From assembly GCA_963787425.1 (NCBI GenBank), contig CAWBCV010000012.1:310001-374000 (forward strand): 64,000 nt of DNA, written 5' to 3'. This stretch comes from AP-15 sp963787425. GTDB taxonomy: Bacteria; Pseudomonadota; Alphaproteobacteria; ATCC43930; CGMCC-115725. The notes under the pieces are model-generated. The model did not search any database, was not told the origin of the DNA, and saw only the letters and a program-made list of their open reading frames with translations. The position numbers were made by a program, and so were the translations under genes. Below, piece by piece: positions 8,501-17,151 of this stretch (positions within the stretch are counted from its first letter, which is position 1; each line of letters begins with the position of its first letter).

Positions 8501-10902
8501 ATGTCTGTTCGCAATCTCGACAAGCTGTTCAAGCCGCGATCCGTGACGCTGATCGGCGCAACCCCACGGCCCGACTCGGTCGGTGGGGGGTCGTCGCGCG
8601 CAACCTGCGCCGCGCCGGATTTGCCGGCGAGCTGATGTTCGTCAACCCGCATCACCAGACGATCGACGGGCTGAGCGTTTATCCGGACGTCGCGAGTCTG
8701 CCCCACGCCCCTGACCTCGCGGTCATTATCACGCCCCCCGAGACAGTACCGCGCCTAATTGGCGAGCTGGGCGAGCTCGGCACGCGCGCCGCCGTCGTCA
8801 TTACCGCCGGTTTTGGCGAGCTCGGCGAGGAGGGCCGTAGCTTGCAACAGGCGGCACTCGCGGCGGCAAAGCCTCATCTCCTGCGGATTGTCGGGCCGAA
8901 CTGCGTCGGCATCATGGTGCCGCGCCTCGGGCTCGACGCCACCTTCTCCCACTTGGCGGCCCCGGCGGGCGATATCGCTTTCCTCAGTCAATCCGGCGCG
9001 ATGATCACAGCGATGCTCGATTGGGCAGTGCCGCGCCGGATCGGCTTTTCGCACGTGGTGTCGCTGGGGGATATGGTCGATGTCGATTTTGGCGACATGC
9101 TCGACTATCTCGCCACCGATCCCGACACCCGCGCCATCCTCCTTTATCTCGAAGGCATCACCCATGGCCGAAAATTCATGTCGGGGGCGCGGGCGGCCTC
9201 CCGAACCAAGCCCGTCCCGGTCCTGAAGGCGGGCCGATCGACGGCAGGCGCTCGGGCAGCCACCTCGCACACGGGGGTGCTTGCCGGCGCCGATGCCGTC
9301 TACGATGGCGCGTTTCGCCGCGCCGGCATGCTGCGGGTCGGGACGATGGCCGAGCTGTTCGATGCCGCAGAGACCTTGGCATTGACGCAGGAGCAGGTTG
9401 GCGACCGTCTGGCAATCCTGACGAATGGCGGCGGAGCGGGCGTGCTGGCCACGGACGCATTGCTGGGTGCCGGCGGCAACATGGCCGATTTGGCGGACAA
9501 CACCATCCAAGAGTTGAATCGGGTCCTGCCCAAGACCTGGAGCCGAGTCAACCCGGTTGACATCATCGGGGACGCGCCGGGGAGACGTTATGCCGATGCG
9601 CTCGCAGCGTTGATCCAGGACCCGGGAGTCGATGCCATATTGGTGCTCAACTGCCCTACCGCATTGGGGCAGCCGCAAGAGACCGCCCATTCGGTCATCC
9701 AACCGCCCTAGCGGCCGGAAAATGTCTTTGCGGCCTACGGCCTCCGCTAGTCGCCGATTACCTGGCCGAGGATCCGGATCAAGCTGCCTCGATCGCAACT
9801 GCGATCGGCTTTCCGGTTGCCCTCAAGATCCGCGCCCCCGAAATCACGCACAAAAGCGATGTCGGCGGGGTTGCGCTCAATCTCGGCGATGCCGACCGCG
9901 TCAGGCAGGAAGCCGGCGCGATGATCGAGCGCGTAAAGGCGGCGCGCCCCGGCGCCCGCCTCGAGGGCTTTCTTCTCCAGCCCATGGTCTTGCGCCCCGG
10001 GGCCATAGAGCTTTTTGCCGGGATTGTCGGAGACGCGGTGTTCGGACCGATCGTGGCGTTTGGCCAGGGAGGTACTGCCGTCGAGATCGTGCATGATACT
10101 TCGCTCGAGCTGCCGCCGCTCAATGCGTTGCTGGCGCGCCGGTTGATGGCGCGCACCCGGGTATGGCAACTCCTGCAAAGGTACCGCGGCAAGCCACCGG
10201 CGAAAATCGAGGCTGTCGTCGAAGTCTTGATCCGGCTTGGCCAACTTGCTGCCGATCACCCCGAGATCCGCGAGCTCGACATAAACCCGCTGCTCGCCGA
10301 CGCGGCTGGTGTGATCGCCCTTGATGCCCGGCTGCGCGTCGCGCCCATTCAAAGTCCGGGTGCGGCAAGGCTGGCGATCGCGCCCTATCCGCAAGATCTG
10401 GAAACCATCGGACGGTTGCGCGACGGGACGGCGCTTCGGATGTGTCCCTTGCGCCCGGAGGACGAGCCGGCGCTGCAGGACCTCGCCGCGCACATGAACT
10501 CACGAGGATCTGCGCCTTCGCTTCTTTGCCTCGGTGCGAGGCCTAACTCACGTCGTTGCCGCACGCTTGTCGCAGCTCGACTACGACCGCGAAATGGCGC
10601 TCCTCGCCGAACACGACGGAACGCCGCTGGGCGTAGCGCGGTTTTTTGCCGATCCCGACAAATTGCGTGCCGAGTACGCCATCGCCGTCCGCAGTGACTG
10701 GAAAGGGCGCGGGCTCGGCTATCTGCTGATGACGAGGCTCATCGACGTCGCCCGGCAGCGCGGAATCGGTGAACAGGTCGGCCAAGTCCTCCGTGAGAAC
10801 GAGCCGATGTTGCAGATGTGCCGAGAACTCGGTTTCGCGATTGCCCCAGAGCCGGCCGATCCCGCCGTAATGCTGGTCAGAAAGCCGCTCGCCCAGACCT
10901 GA
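8501..10902 (+). pseudogene. ADP-forming acyl-CoA synthetase with GNAT acetyltransferase domain, broken
   Basis: The parent would be the roughly 900-residue protein with CoA-binding, succinyl-CoA-ligase-like, ATP-grasp and C-terminal GNAT domains (Pat/PatZ-type protein acetyltransferase or acetate-CoA ligase). ATG at 8501 starts MSVRNLDKLFKPRSVTLIGA, the family N-terminus, but the frame shifts by one base near 8585. The CoA ligase part runs in frame to 9711 (SQSGAMITAMLDWA; active-site-like SHTGVLAGADAVYDGAF). It then hits a stop with roughly 80 residues deleted. The ATP-grasp part resumes about 9760 (FPVALKIRAPEITHKSDVGG), and a third shift near 10497 separates the GNAT domain (WKGRGLGYLLMTRLIDVARQ). 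Three lesions make it a pseudogene unless the assembly is wrong at several points. Confidence 0.85.
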
Positions 10903-10936
10903 AATCGACCCGAGCTGCGGCCTGAGCGCATGGAGA

Positions 10937-10950
10937 TTGATGTAGATCAG
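10937..10950. promoter_or_regulatory. FNR/FixK-type box, one mismatch
   Basis: TTGATGTAGATCAG differs from TTGAT-N4-ATCAA only at the last base. It sits about 50 bases before the likely GTG start of the small protein at 10998 and upstream of a FixL-like remnant. Spacing suits a FixK/FNR-activated promoter, but this is inferred. Confidence 0.5.
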
Positions 10951-10997
10951 TGTTGCACCGGCCGAGGTGTGTCCGTATCAGGGCGTGGGGGTGGCAT

Positions 10998-11168
10998 GTG
11001 CACTACCAACGCGATGGACGACAGTTCCACGCTGCAGTAGCGGACAGAACCGCCGCAATTGCTGTCGCCTCCATCCTCCTGCGTGATGGCCACGATGTGG
11101 TCAAACTCGAATCCTCGGCAGGCGAGACGATCGAGAAGGCTGACATCAGACGCCTCTGCGGGGATTGA
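10998..11168 (+). CDS. Small conserved hypothetical protein
   Basis: 56 residues, no known domain. The sequence VHYQRDGRQFHAAVADRTAA then IAVASILLRDGHDVVKLESS and ADIRRLCGD reads as a beta-strand, helix, strand mini-fold with a conserved-looking C-terminus. GTG at 10998 preceded by GGGGGTGG is the likely start; the frame is open from GTG 10950, which lies inside the FNR/FixK box and is therefore unlikely. Possibly part of an oxygen-responsive unit with the FixL-like remnant downstream. Confidence 0.5.
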   Translation: MHYQRDGRQFHAAVADRTAAIAVASILLRDGHDVVKLESSAGETIEKADIRRLCGD

Positions 11169-11229
11169 CGCTCCCGCTCGAGGGTTCCGCTTCGCAGCTC
11201 ACATGTGCTATCCTGAGAGGGGTCGGATT

Positions 11230-12075
11230 GAAGATCCGGCGGGCGAATTTCGAGGATTCGGGAAACTGAGTTCGGCAACATCGGCTGGCAGGGCGACGGC
11301 CGAAACGGCCTGGCCGATTCCCTCTATCGCGCGATCGTCGACGCGGCCGTCGATGCCATCGTAATCATCGACCGAAACCGCGCGATCCGTTCGGTCAACC
11401 ATGCGACCGAGCGGCTCTTCGGGTATAGAGCCGCAGAATTGATCGGGCGCAACGTCAGCATTCTGATGCCCGAACCGTATGCGGGCGAGCACGATGGCTA
11501 TATCGCGAACTACCTGCGCACCGGGCGGAAAAAGATCATTGGCATCGGCCGCGAGGTCGCCGGCCGGCGCGAGGACGGCTCCGTATTTCCGATGGATCTC
11601 TCCGTTGGCAACGCGCGTCACGGAGACGAGCCGATCTTTGTCGGGATCCGCGACATCACCGATCGCAAGGCGGCCCAGCTTGCTCAGCGCGAAAGCGAGC
11701 CGCGGCTCCGCTCGATCCTGGATACCGTCCCCGATGCAATTGTTGTCATCGACACCAAAGGGGTGATCCAATCCTTCAGCCCGGCGGCGGAACGGCTGTT
11801 CGGGTATCGCAGCGGCGAGGTCATCGGCCAAAACGTCAAACTGCTGATGCCGACACCCTACCGCGAAGCTCACGATGGTTACCTGGAGCGTTATCTTCGC
11901 ACCGGCGACCGCCGCATCATTGGCATCGGGCGGATCGTCGTCGGTCTGCGCAAGAATGGCGAGACTTTCCCGATGGAGCTGCAATGGCGCATGGGCTCAA
12001 CCAACCCTTGACGGCAGTGGTGAATTATCTGGCGGCCGGTCACCAGCTGCTCCAGCGGCGCAGGTGAACGCGTCG
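11230..12075 (+). pseudogene. FixL-like oxygen-sensor histidine kinase remnant with two haem-type PAS domains
   Basis: Two tandem PAS domains of the FixL kind are recognisable. PAS1 reads AIVDAAVDAIVIIDRNRAIR, LIGRNVSILMPEPYAGEHDG and KIIGIGREVAGRREDGSVFP. PAS2 reads LDTVPDAIVVIDTKGVIQSF, VIGQNVKLLMPTPYREAHDG and RIIGIGRIVVGLRKNGETFP. Both keep the His of the H-D-(S/G)-Y segment that ligates haem in FixL, and the downstream IGIGR arginine. There is no ATG/GTG/TTG before PAS1 in frame, and PAS2 stops at 12011. A few bases on, in another frame, the kinase H-box remainder LNQPLTAVVNYLAAGHQLLQ appears, then ends. So the linker and H-box His are deleted and the ATPase domain is missing. In FixL the kinase would phosphorylate FixJ under low oxygen. 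Confidence 0.75.
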
Positions 12076-12123
12076 GCGAGCTGATCGATCCATCTGCTGG
12101 GTTTAGCGAGGAGGATCGTGATC

Positions 12124-12538
12124 GTGAGGAAGATGTCGGATATCGTCAGGAACCAGGACCCCGTTGCCCTGCCGGCCGATGCAACGGTCAGAGACGCCTG
12201 CCGGCATATGCGCGACCACCGTGCCGGGGCAGTGCTGGTGACCGAGGGCGATCGCCAGCTGGTCGGCATCTTCACCGGGCGCGAGGCCGTCCATCGCGTG
12301 TTGGCCGAAGGAAGAAGCATCGACACGACATTGGCCGAGGTCATGACGCATGATCCCGACGGCATCACGCCCGGCAAAAAAGCGATCGATGCGCTGCGCC
12401 TGATGGAAGACGGCCGCTACCGGCACTTGCCCATCGTTGAAGACGCAAAAGGTCGTCGGGATTGTTTCGCGTTTCGACTTCAGCGGCCCCGAACTGGATC
12501 GCCTCGACGAGGAGACCGGTCTCTGGGAACGGATCTGA
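12124..12538 (+). pseudogene. CBS-domain-pair protein with a frameshift
   Basis: A tandem-CBS protein of about 137 residues, the stand-alone regulatory type that binds adenosyl ligands. Domain 1: MSDIVRNQDPVALPADATVR, GAVLVTEGDRQLVGIFTGRE; domain 2: MTHDPDGITPGKKAIDALRL, GRYRHLPIVEDAK. After VEDAK the frame breaks at a run of four As (about 12446-12450). One base fewer would restore VVGIVSRFDFSGPELDRLDE to a stop at 12536-12538. As read, translation continues out of frame to 12576. Starts are GTG 12118 or 12124 behind AGGAGG. A homopolymer sequencing error is a real alternative to a true pseudogene. Confidence 0.75.
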
Positions 12539-12554
12539 ACAGAATCGTCGACCG

Positions 12555-13226
12555 CTACAGTAATGCCCCTTGCTGAGGGGGATAGGTGATCCGCGCTCCT
12601 TCCACCTGCGCGAAAGGTGTGAGCGTGTGGATCCGGTAACTGCTCTCCGATAAAATCTCGACCACCGGCACGCCGCGCACACTGAGCGCGTCGGCGACCA
12701 GTGAACGGTGGCATCGCCACGGCACCGCTTCGGCGCACATAATCGAAATGCGTTGTTGAAGGCTCATGCGAATCAGCGCTTCGAGCGCGTCCTGGAACGC
12801 CGCGGTTTGCATGTAATCGGCGTAGCCGCGAAAGCCGCCGTTGCGCCAGCCGGTATTGGGGGAATCTTTGCGTGCGTGCCGCAGGCCGCCCAGCGCTTGA
12901 ATATGCACATATCCGAGATGCTGCGCCGTCAAGCTATTGGCCAGGGCGGTGTCGTTGAATTGCGGATTGTGACGCGAACGCGGCATCGTACGGATGTCAA
13001 CGAGCCGTTCGATGCCATAGGTTTGCAGCAGGGCGATGAAGCGCTCGATCGGCAGCGTCGAATGCCCGACTGTGAAGATAGCGCATTCCGGCCAATGCGC
13101 TGCTTGCGGCGGAGGATGCTCGCTCGTGGCTACGCGCCCCGTGGCGTCGGCCGAGCCCGGTGGACGCGCTGTCAGTAGCTCGGCTTTGCCGCAAATGGCG
13201 TGAGCTGCAGTTCGTGTGTCCAGCAC
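12555..13226 (-). CDS. DUF488 family protein
   Basis: 223-residue protein whose domain starts around residue 48 (CAIFTVGHSTLPIERFIALL). It has the family motifs VDIRTMPRSRHNPQF, a GG-type loop (QALGGLRHARKD), the YADYMQT segment and a C-terminal MCAEAVPWRCHRSLVADAL with the conserved C-x-E...CHR cluster. The first 40 residues are low in family similarity and overlap the end of the neighbouring SDR gene by 55 bases. The true start may be later, but no better ATG/GTG/TTG is in frame before the domain. Role unknown; the family is often proposed to be a nucleic-acid-related enzyme. Confidence 0.85.
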   Translation of the reverse strand: MLDTRTAAHAICGKAELLTARPPGSADATGRVATSEHPPPQAAHWPECAIFTVGHSTLPIERFIALLQTYGIERLVDIRTMPRSRHNPQFNDTALANSLTAQHLGYVHIQALGGLRHARKDSPNTGWRNGGFRGYADYMQTAAFQDALEALIRMSLQQRISIMCAEAVPWRCHRSLVADALSVRGVPVVEILSESSYRIHTLTPFAQVEGARITYPPQQGALL

Positions 13227-14020
13227 GACTGGTCTTGGGTGTGCAGATACCAGTACGCCTCGGCGATCTTGACCGGGTTGATGATCAGATCGCGGCGGTT
13301 CTGGTTGCGCGGCAGGGCCCGGCTGCCGGGCGAGTCGATCGATCCGTCGATGACGATGTTGGCGACGTGCACGCCGTGCTCGGAATACTCCTCGGTCAGC
13401 ACCTGCGCCAACGTGCGCATCATGACCCGCGGGTAATAGAGCGACTGCCCGGTCATCCGCTTCTTGCCGCGCAGCGAACTGGAATTGTTGGAGAAGAAGA
13501 ACGAGCCCGCGCCTTTTTTGCGCATCGCCGGCAGCACTTCCTTGGCGACGAGAAACGGCCCGCGGGCGGCGATGTGCAGCCCGGTGTCGAGGATCTCCAC
13601 CGGCACGTATTCGAGCAGTTCCTTGTCGGGCGGCAGGTCGCGGCCTTCCAGATAGCCGGCGTTGTAGATCAGCACGTCGGGGTCGCCGGCCTCGCGGCGG
13701 ATCGCGGCGAAGGCCGACGAGATCAACTCCTGCGAGACAAGATCCAGTTCGACGACCATGCAGTCGCTACCCTGCTCTCGGATCGCCGCCGCCAGCCGCG
13801 CAGCGTTGGCTTCCCGGCGGGTCGTCAATACCGTGAAGAAACCTTCCTGCGCGAATTTCTGCGCGATGGCGCCTCCGACCCCCCAGCGCACGCCGACCTC
13901 GACATCGCTGTCGCCGACCGGGTGGCCGTGCGCCAAGAGCGTGTTGCGGCCCTCGGCCTGCCATTTCGAGGTGGCGCCCACCACCACACAGACTTGCTTG
14001 CCCTTTGTGTTCGTTCTCAT
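13172..14020 (-). CDS. Short-chain dehydrogenase/reductase
   Basis: 282-residue NAD(P)-dependent oxidoreductase. ATG at 14018-14020 preceded by AAGGAAGGA is chosen over a longer frame to 14125. The N-terminus VCVVVGATSKWQAEGRNTL then departs from the normal TGxxxGxG Rossmann loop: roughly 25 extra residues separate it from VGVRWGVGGAIAQKFA, where the glycine pattern appears. The catalytic part shows NNSSSLRG and YYPRVMMRTLAQVL; the usual YxxxK is not clear-cut (Y in SLYYPRVMMR with no lysine four on). Located downstream of a TIM-barrel amidohydrolase and the E1 genes on the same strand, so probably one catabolic cluster. Substrate unknown. Confidence 0.8.
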   Translation of the reverse strand: MRTNTKGKQVCVVVGATSKWQAEGRNTLLAHGHPVGDSDVEVGVRWGVGGAIAQKFAQEGFFTVLTTRREANAARLAAAIREQGSDCMVVELDLVSQELISSAFAAIRREAGDPDVLIYNAGYLEGRDLPPDKELLEYVPVEILDTGLHIAARGPFLVAKEVLPAMRKKGAGSFFFSNNSSSLRGKKRMTGQSLYYPRVMMRTLAQVLTEEYSEHGVHVANIVIDGSIDSPGSRALPRNQNRRDLIINPVKIAEAYWYLHTQDQSCWTHELQLTPFAAKPSY

Positions 14021-14046
14021 TGGATGATCCTTCCTTGCGTCGTACG

Positions 14047-14117
14047 CCCGTAGGGGCGGATGAGCAAAGCGTAATCCGCCATCGGCATTGGCGGAAGGCG
14101 CTGCGCTTTTCCGCCCT
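14047..14117. repeat. Short intergenic palindromic repeat
   Basis: GTAGGGGCGGAT and a run ending TTTTCCGCCCTAC frame nested inverted segments (GCGGAT/ATCCGC; GGCGGAAGGCGC/GCGCTTTTCCGCC). It lies in the gap between amidohydrolase and SDR. Elements of this look (GTAGGGCGGA...TCCGCCCTAC) are dispersed in many alphaproteobacterial genomes, to my knowledge. Confidence 0.6.
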
Positions 14118-14132
14118 ACACCCAATTTCGGT

Positions 14133-14960
14133 TCAGGCGGCCCGGTCCCAGCCCCACCAGGTGCACAGCGCCTCCCCCATGATCAGCCGCTTGTCCTCCT
14201 CGCTGAGCCACGGCAGTTGCTCGGTGAACATCGTCACGCACTGGCGCCAGGAGCAGGGCATCTTCGTGATGTCCGTACCCCAGAACATTCGGTTCGGACC
14301 AAAGGCGTCATAGACCTGCCGCAGATAGGTGTGCAGCGCCGGAAACGGATAGGGCTCGCTGGAATATTGCGGTACGCCGGTCGCCTTGACCGCGACATTG
14401 GGAAACTTCGCCAGTGCCAAAAGCTCCGGCATATGGGACATCGCGGCGGCGTCTTTTAATGTCGATGTGCCGCCTCTGCCGCCCAGGTGGTCGATCGTCA
14501 GGCGAAGTCCGGGGTGGCGTTCCGCTATTCGCCCGAGCTCCGTCAGCGAATCGGTCGCGAGCATGGCGACCGGGACGCTGGCCGCCTCGGCTTCCGCCCA
14601 CAGCCAGCCGATTGTGCCGTCGTGCAGCCACCGCCGCGCGGGATCGGAGAGGAACCCATACCGCAGACCGAGCATTCCCGGCTGTTCTCGCCAGCTCGCG
14701 ATGCGGGCGCGCGATTCCGGCCGGTCGAGCGGCACCGCGCCCATGACCGCGAAGCGGCCGGGGTATTTCCGAACCGCCGCAAACGCCATCTCGGTCGAAC
14801 CCGGGTCCCAACCCGGCGGATGGATGACCGCGGCATCGACACCTCCTTCGTCCATCAGGACCATGGCCTCCTCGGGGGTAAAGGCCGTCACCTGTCGATG
14901 CGAGCGGTTGCTCGGCAAGCCGGTTCCCCAGAGGTGGATCTGTGCGTCGACGATCTGCAT
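14133..14960 (-). CDS. TIM-barrel metal-dependent amidohydrolase (COG3618-like)
   Basis: 275-residue hydrolase of the amidohydrolase-2 superfamily (lactonase/decarboxylase branch). The metal-binding start is VDAQIHLWG, with D-x-Q-x-H in place of the usual HxH. Later motifs are LTIDHLGGRGG with the conserved His, NVAVKATGVPQYS and the terminal MFWGTDITKMP bearing the catalytic Asp. ATG at 14958-14960 follows GGGGGAAC. It is next to E1 beta by 13 bases and is likely cotranscribed with the E1 genes. Family members open lactones or decarboxylate ring products; the acceptor here is unknown. Confidence 0.85.
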   Translation of the reverse strand: MQIVDAQIHLWGTGLPSNRSHRQVTAFTPEEAMVLMDEGGVDAAVIHPPGWDPGSTEMAFAAVRKYPGRFAVMGAVPLDRPESRARIASWREQPGMLGLRYGFLSDPARRWLHDGTIGWLWAEAEAASVPVAMLATDSLTELGRIAERHPGLRLTIDHLGGRGGTSTLKDAAAMSHMPELLALAKFPNVAVKATGVPQYSSEPYPFPALHTYLRQVYDAFGPNRMFWGTDITKMPCSWRQCVTMFTEQLPWLSEEDKRLIMGEALCTWWGWDRAA

Positions 14961-14973
14961 CACATGTTCCCCC

Positions 14974-15951
14974 TCACGCCGCCGCGGCAGGCCTCCCTCC
15001 CTGGAGCACCTCGCGGACCGCGGTGATGATCCGCTTGCGGTCCGGGAAGACGTGATTTTCGAGGACCGGGCTATAGGGGATCGGCACCTGCAAGGCGCAG
15101 ACCCGCCTCACTGGGGCCTGGAGCCGCGCGAAGGTCGCCGCGTCCTCGCTGGCAACCGCGGCGACCTCCGCCGAGAAGCCGGCGGTCGGCCCCGCTTCGT
15201 CGGCGATGACGAGTCGCCCCGTTTTCTGCACCGAGCGGCGGATCGTTTCCGTATCCAGCGGCACGAGCGTGCGCGGATCGACGACTTCGACCGAGATCCC
15301 CTCGCGGGCCAGCTCTTCGGCCGCGGCCAGCGCCTCGTGGACGAGCCAGGCGAGCGCGACGACCGTCACGTCATTACCCTGCCGCTTGATGTCGGCCTGG
15401 CCGAAGGGGATCGTGTAGTCCTCCTCCGGCACCGGCCCCTTGCGGGCCATCAGCCGGCTCGACTCGAACGAGATGACGGGGTTGTTGTCGCGGATCGCCG
15501 TCTTTAACAGCCCCTTGATGTCGTGGGACGTCGACGGCAGGAACATCTTCAGGCCGGCCACATTCATGAACATCGAATAGGGCGACTGCGAGTGCTGCGC
15601 CGCGACCTGGCCGCCGCCCCCGACGGCCGCCCGGTAGAGGATCGGGAAGGTCACCTGGCCGCCGAACATGTAGTGGATCTTGGCGGCCTGATTGACGATC
15701 TGGTCCATCGCGACAAAGCAGAACGTCACCTGCCGCCAGTCGACGATCGGGCGGAAGCCGCAGCCCGCGGCGCCGATCGCCATGCCGGTCAGCGCCGCCT
15801 CGGTGATCGGCGTCGCCCTGATCCGCTCGGGGCCGAACTCCTTGAGCAGCGGCGGCAGGGCGTCGGTCGACATGTAGAAGATCTTGGGATCGCGCCGCAT
15901 CTCCTCGGCGACGGCTTCGACCGCGGCCTCGTTATACGTCAGCTCTCGCAT
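14974..15951 (-). CDS. 2-oxoacid/acetoin dehydrogenase E1 component, beta subunit
   Basis: 325-residue transketolase-like subunit that pairs with E1 alpha. Seen: MRELTYNEAAVEAVAEEMRR, FGPERIRATPITEAALTGMA (TPP contact region), QVAAQHSQSPYSMF with the active-site His, and the C-terminal transketolase domain EVVDPRTLVPLDTETIRRSV. A strong GAGGAGGAGACG precedes the ATG at 15949-15951. Only 15 bases separate it from E1 alpha, so they form one operon. No E2 or E3 gene is in the window. Substrate may be pyruvate, acetoin or a related 2-oxo compound. Confidence 0.9.
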   Translation of the reverse strand: MRELTYNEAAVEAVAEEMRRDPKIFYMSTDALPPLLKEFGPERIRATPITEAALTGMAIGAAGCGFRPIVDWRQVTFCFVAMDQIVNQAAKIHYMFGGQVTFPILYRAAVGGGGQVAAQHSQSPYSMFMNVAGLKMFLPSTSHDIKGLLKTAIRDNNPVISFESSRLMARKGPVPEEDYTIPFGQADIKRQGNDVTVVALAWLVHEALAAAEELAREGISVEVVDPRTLVPLDTETIRRSVQKTGRLVIADEAGPTAGFSAEVAAVASEDAATFARLQAPVRRVCALQVPIPYSPVLENHVFPDRKRIITAVREVLQGGRPAAAA

Positions 15952-15966
15952 CGTCTCCTCCTCGCA

Positions 15967-16947
15967 TCAGGCCGCAAAGGCGTCTTCGGTCGCCTGCTCG
16001 GGCGTCGGGAAGGGGCTGGCTTCGGCGAAGGCGGCAGCGGCCTCGAGTGCGGCCGTGACCTCGCGGTCCATGGCTTCCATCCCGGTGTCGTCGAGGTAAG
16101 CCTGCTCCCTCAGTTGCCGCTCCAGCCGCGCGATCGGATCTTTGCCCTTCCACGCTTCGACCTCGGCAGGGTCGCGCGGATCGGGCTGCCCCCGGCGCTC
16201 GGTATGGCCGCGCTGGCGGTAAGTCTTGCACTCGATCAAAGTCGGGCCGCCGCCCGACCGCGCCCGATCGACCGCGCGGTTTGCCGCCTGATAAACCGCG
16301 AAGATATCGTTGCCGTCGACCACGACACCGGGAATGCCGTAGCCGGCCGCGCGCGCCGCCACATCGCTCAGCGCGTGCGTCGCGGCGGCCGCTGTTTGCG
16401 CTGCATACATGTTGTTCTCGCACACATAGAGCATCGGCAACTTCCAAGTCGCCGCGATATTGAGGCACTCGTGGAAGGGGCCCGCGTTCGAGGCGCCGTC
16501 CCCGAAAAACGACACGGCAACACCGCCCTTGCCTTCCATCTGCGCGGCAAGACCGGCGCCGGTCACGATGGCGATCCCGCCCGCGACGATCCCGTTCGCG
16601 CCGAGCATGCCGATGCCGAAATCGGCGATGTGCATCGAGCCGCCCTTGCCCTTGCAGTAGCCCGTTTGCCGTCCATAGAGCTCGGCCATCATTCGGTTGA
16701 GGTCGGCGCCCTTGGCGATGCAGTGGCCGTGGCCGCGATGCGTCGAGATGATCCGGTCGCCGCGGTCAAGCGCCGTACAGACGCCGACCGCGACCGCCTC
16801 CTCGCCGATGTAGCAGTGCACGACGCCGTAGATCTTGCCGGCAAGATAGTCGGCCGAGGCGCGCTCCTCGAAGCGGCGGATCGTCAGCATCCGGCGCAGC
16901 ATCTCGCGCTGCGTATCGGGCGGCAGGTTCGGCGAGAGGCTTTGCAT
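15967..16947 (-). CDS. 2-oxoacid/acetoin dehydrogenase E1 component, alpha subunit
   Basis: 326-residue thiamine-diphosphate-dependent E1 alpha. ATG at 16945-16947 behind GGAGGGA sets the start; the longer frame to 17130 has no support. Seen: the core IRRFEERASADYLAGKIYG, THRGHGHCIAKGADLNRMMA, and the thiamine-binding motif opening FFGDGASNAGPFHECLN and closing YVCENN. The residues RGHTERRGQPDPRD match the phosphorylation-loop region of the family. It catalyses oxidative decarboxylation together with E1 beta. Alpha and beta are split proteins, as in acetoin dehydrogenase AcoA/AcoB. Confidence 0.9.
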   Translation of the reverse strand: MQSLSPNLPPDTQREMLRRMLTIRRFEERASADYLAGKIYGVVHCYIGEEAVAVGVCTALDRGDRIISTHRGHGHCIAKGADLNRMMAELYGRQTGYCKGKGGSMHIADFGIGMLGANGIVAGGIAIVTGAGLAAQMEGKGGVAVSFFGDGASNAGPFHECLNIAATWKLPMLYVCENNMYAAQTAAAATHALSDVAARAAGYGIPGVVVDGNDIFAVYQAANRAVDRARSGGGPTLIECKTYRQRGHTERRGQPDPRDPAEVEAWKGKDPIARLERQLREQAYLDDTGMEAMDREVTAALEAAAAFAEASPFPTPEQATEDAFAA

Positions 16948-17151
16948 AGGCGTGATCCCTCCGGGCCGGTCGGGGCGCCCATGATGGGCCAGCGCCGGAA
17001 GGCTGGCAACCGGAACCTCGGCCTTACGCTTCGGCGCGGCCTTTAGAAGGTTTCGCCCGGGACGCGATGCGGAGATAGTCCGGCATGTGCTTCTCCGCTC
17101 TACGCTTGGCGGACCCGCAGCGTCCTTCACGCGGACGTAAACATGCCGTGG

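Noticed and set aside
15523..17046. Long plus-strand open frame opposite the E1 genes
   Set aside because: A shadow of the E1 alpha and beta genes, without a ribosome-binding site or recognisable motif.
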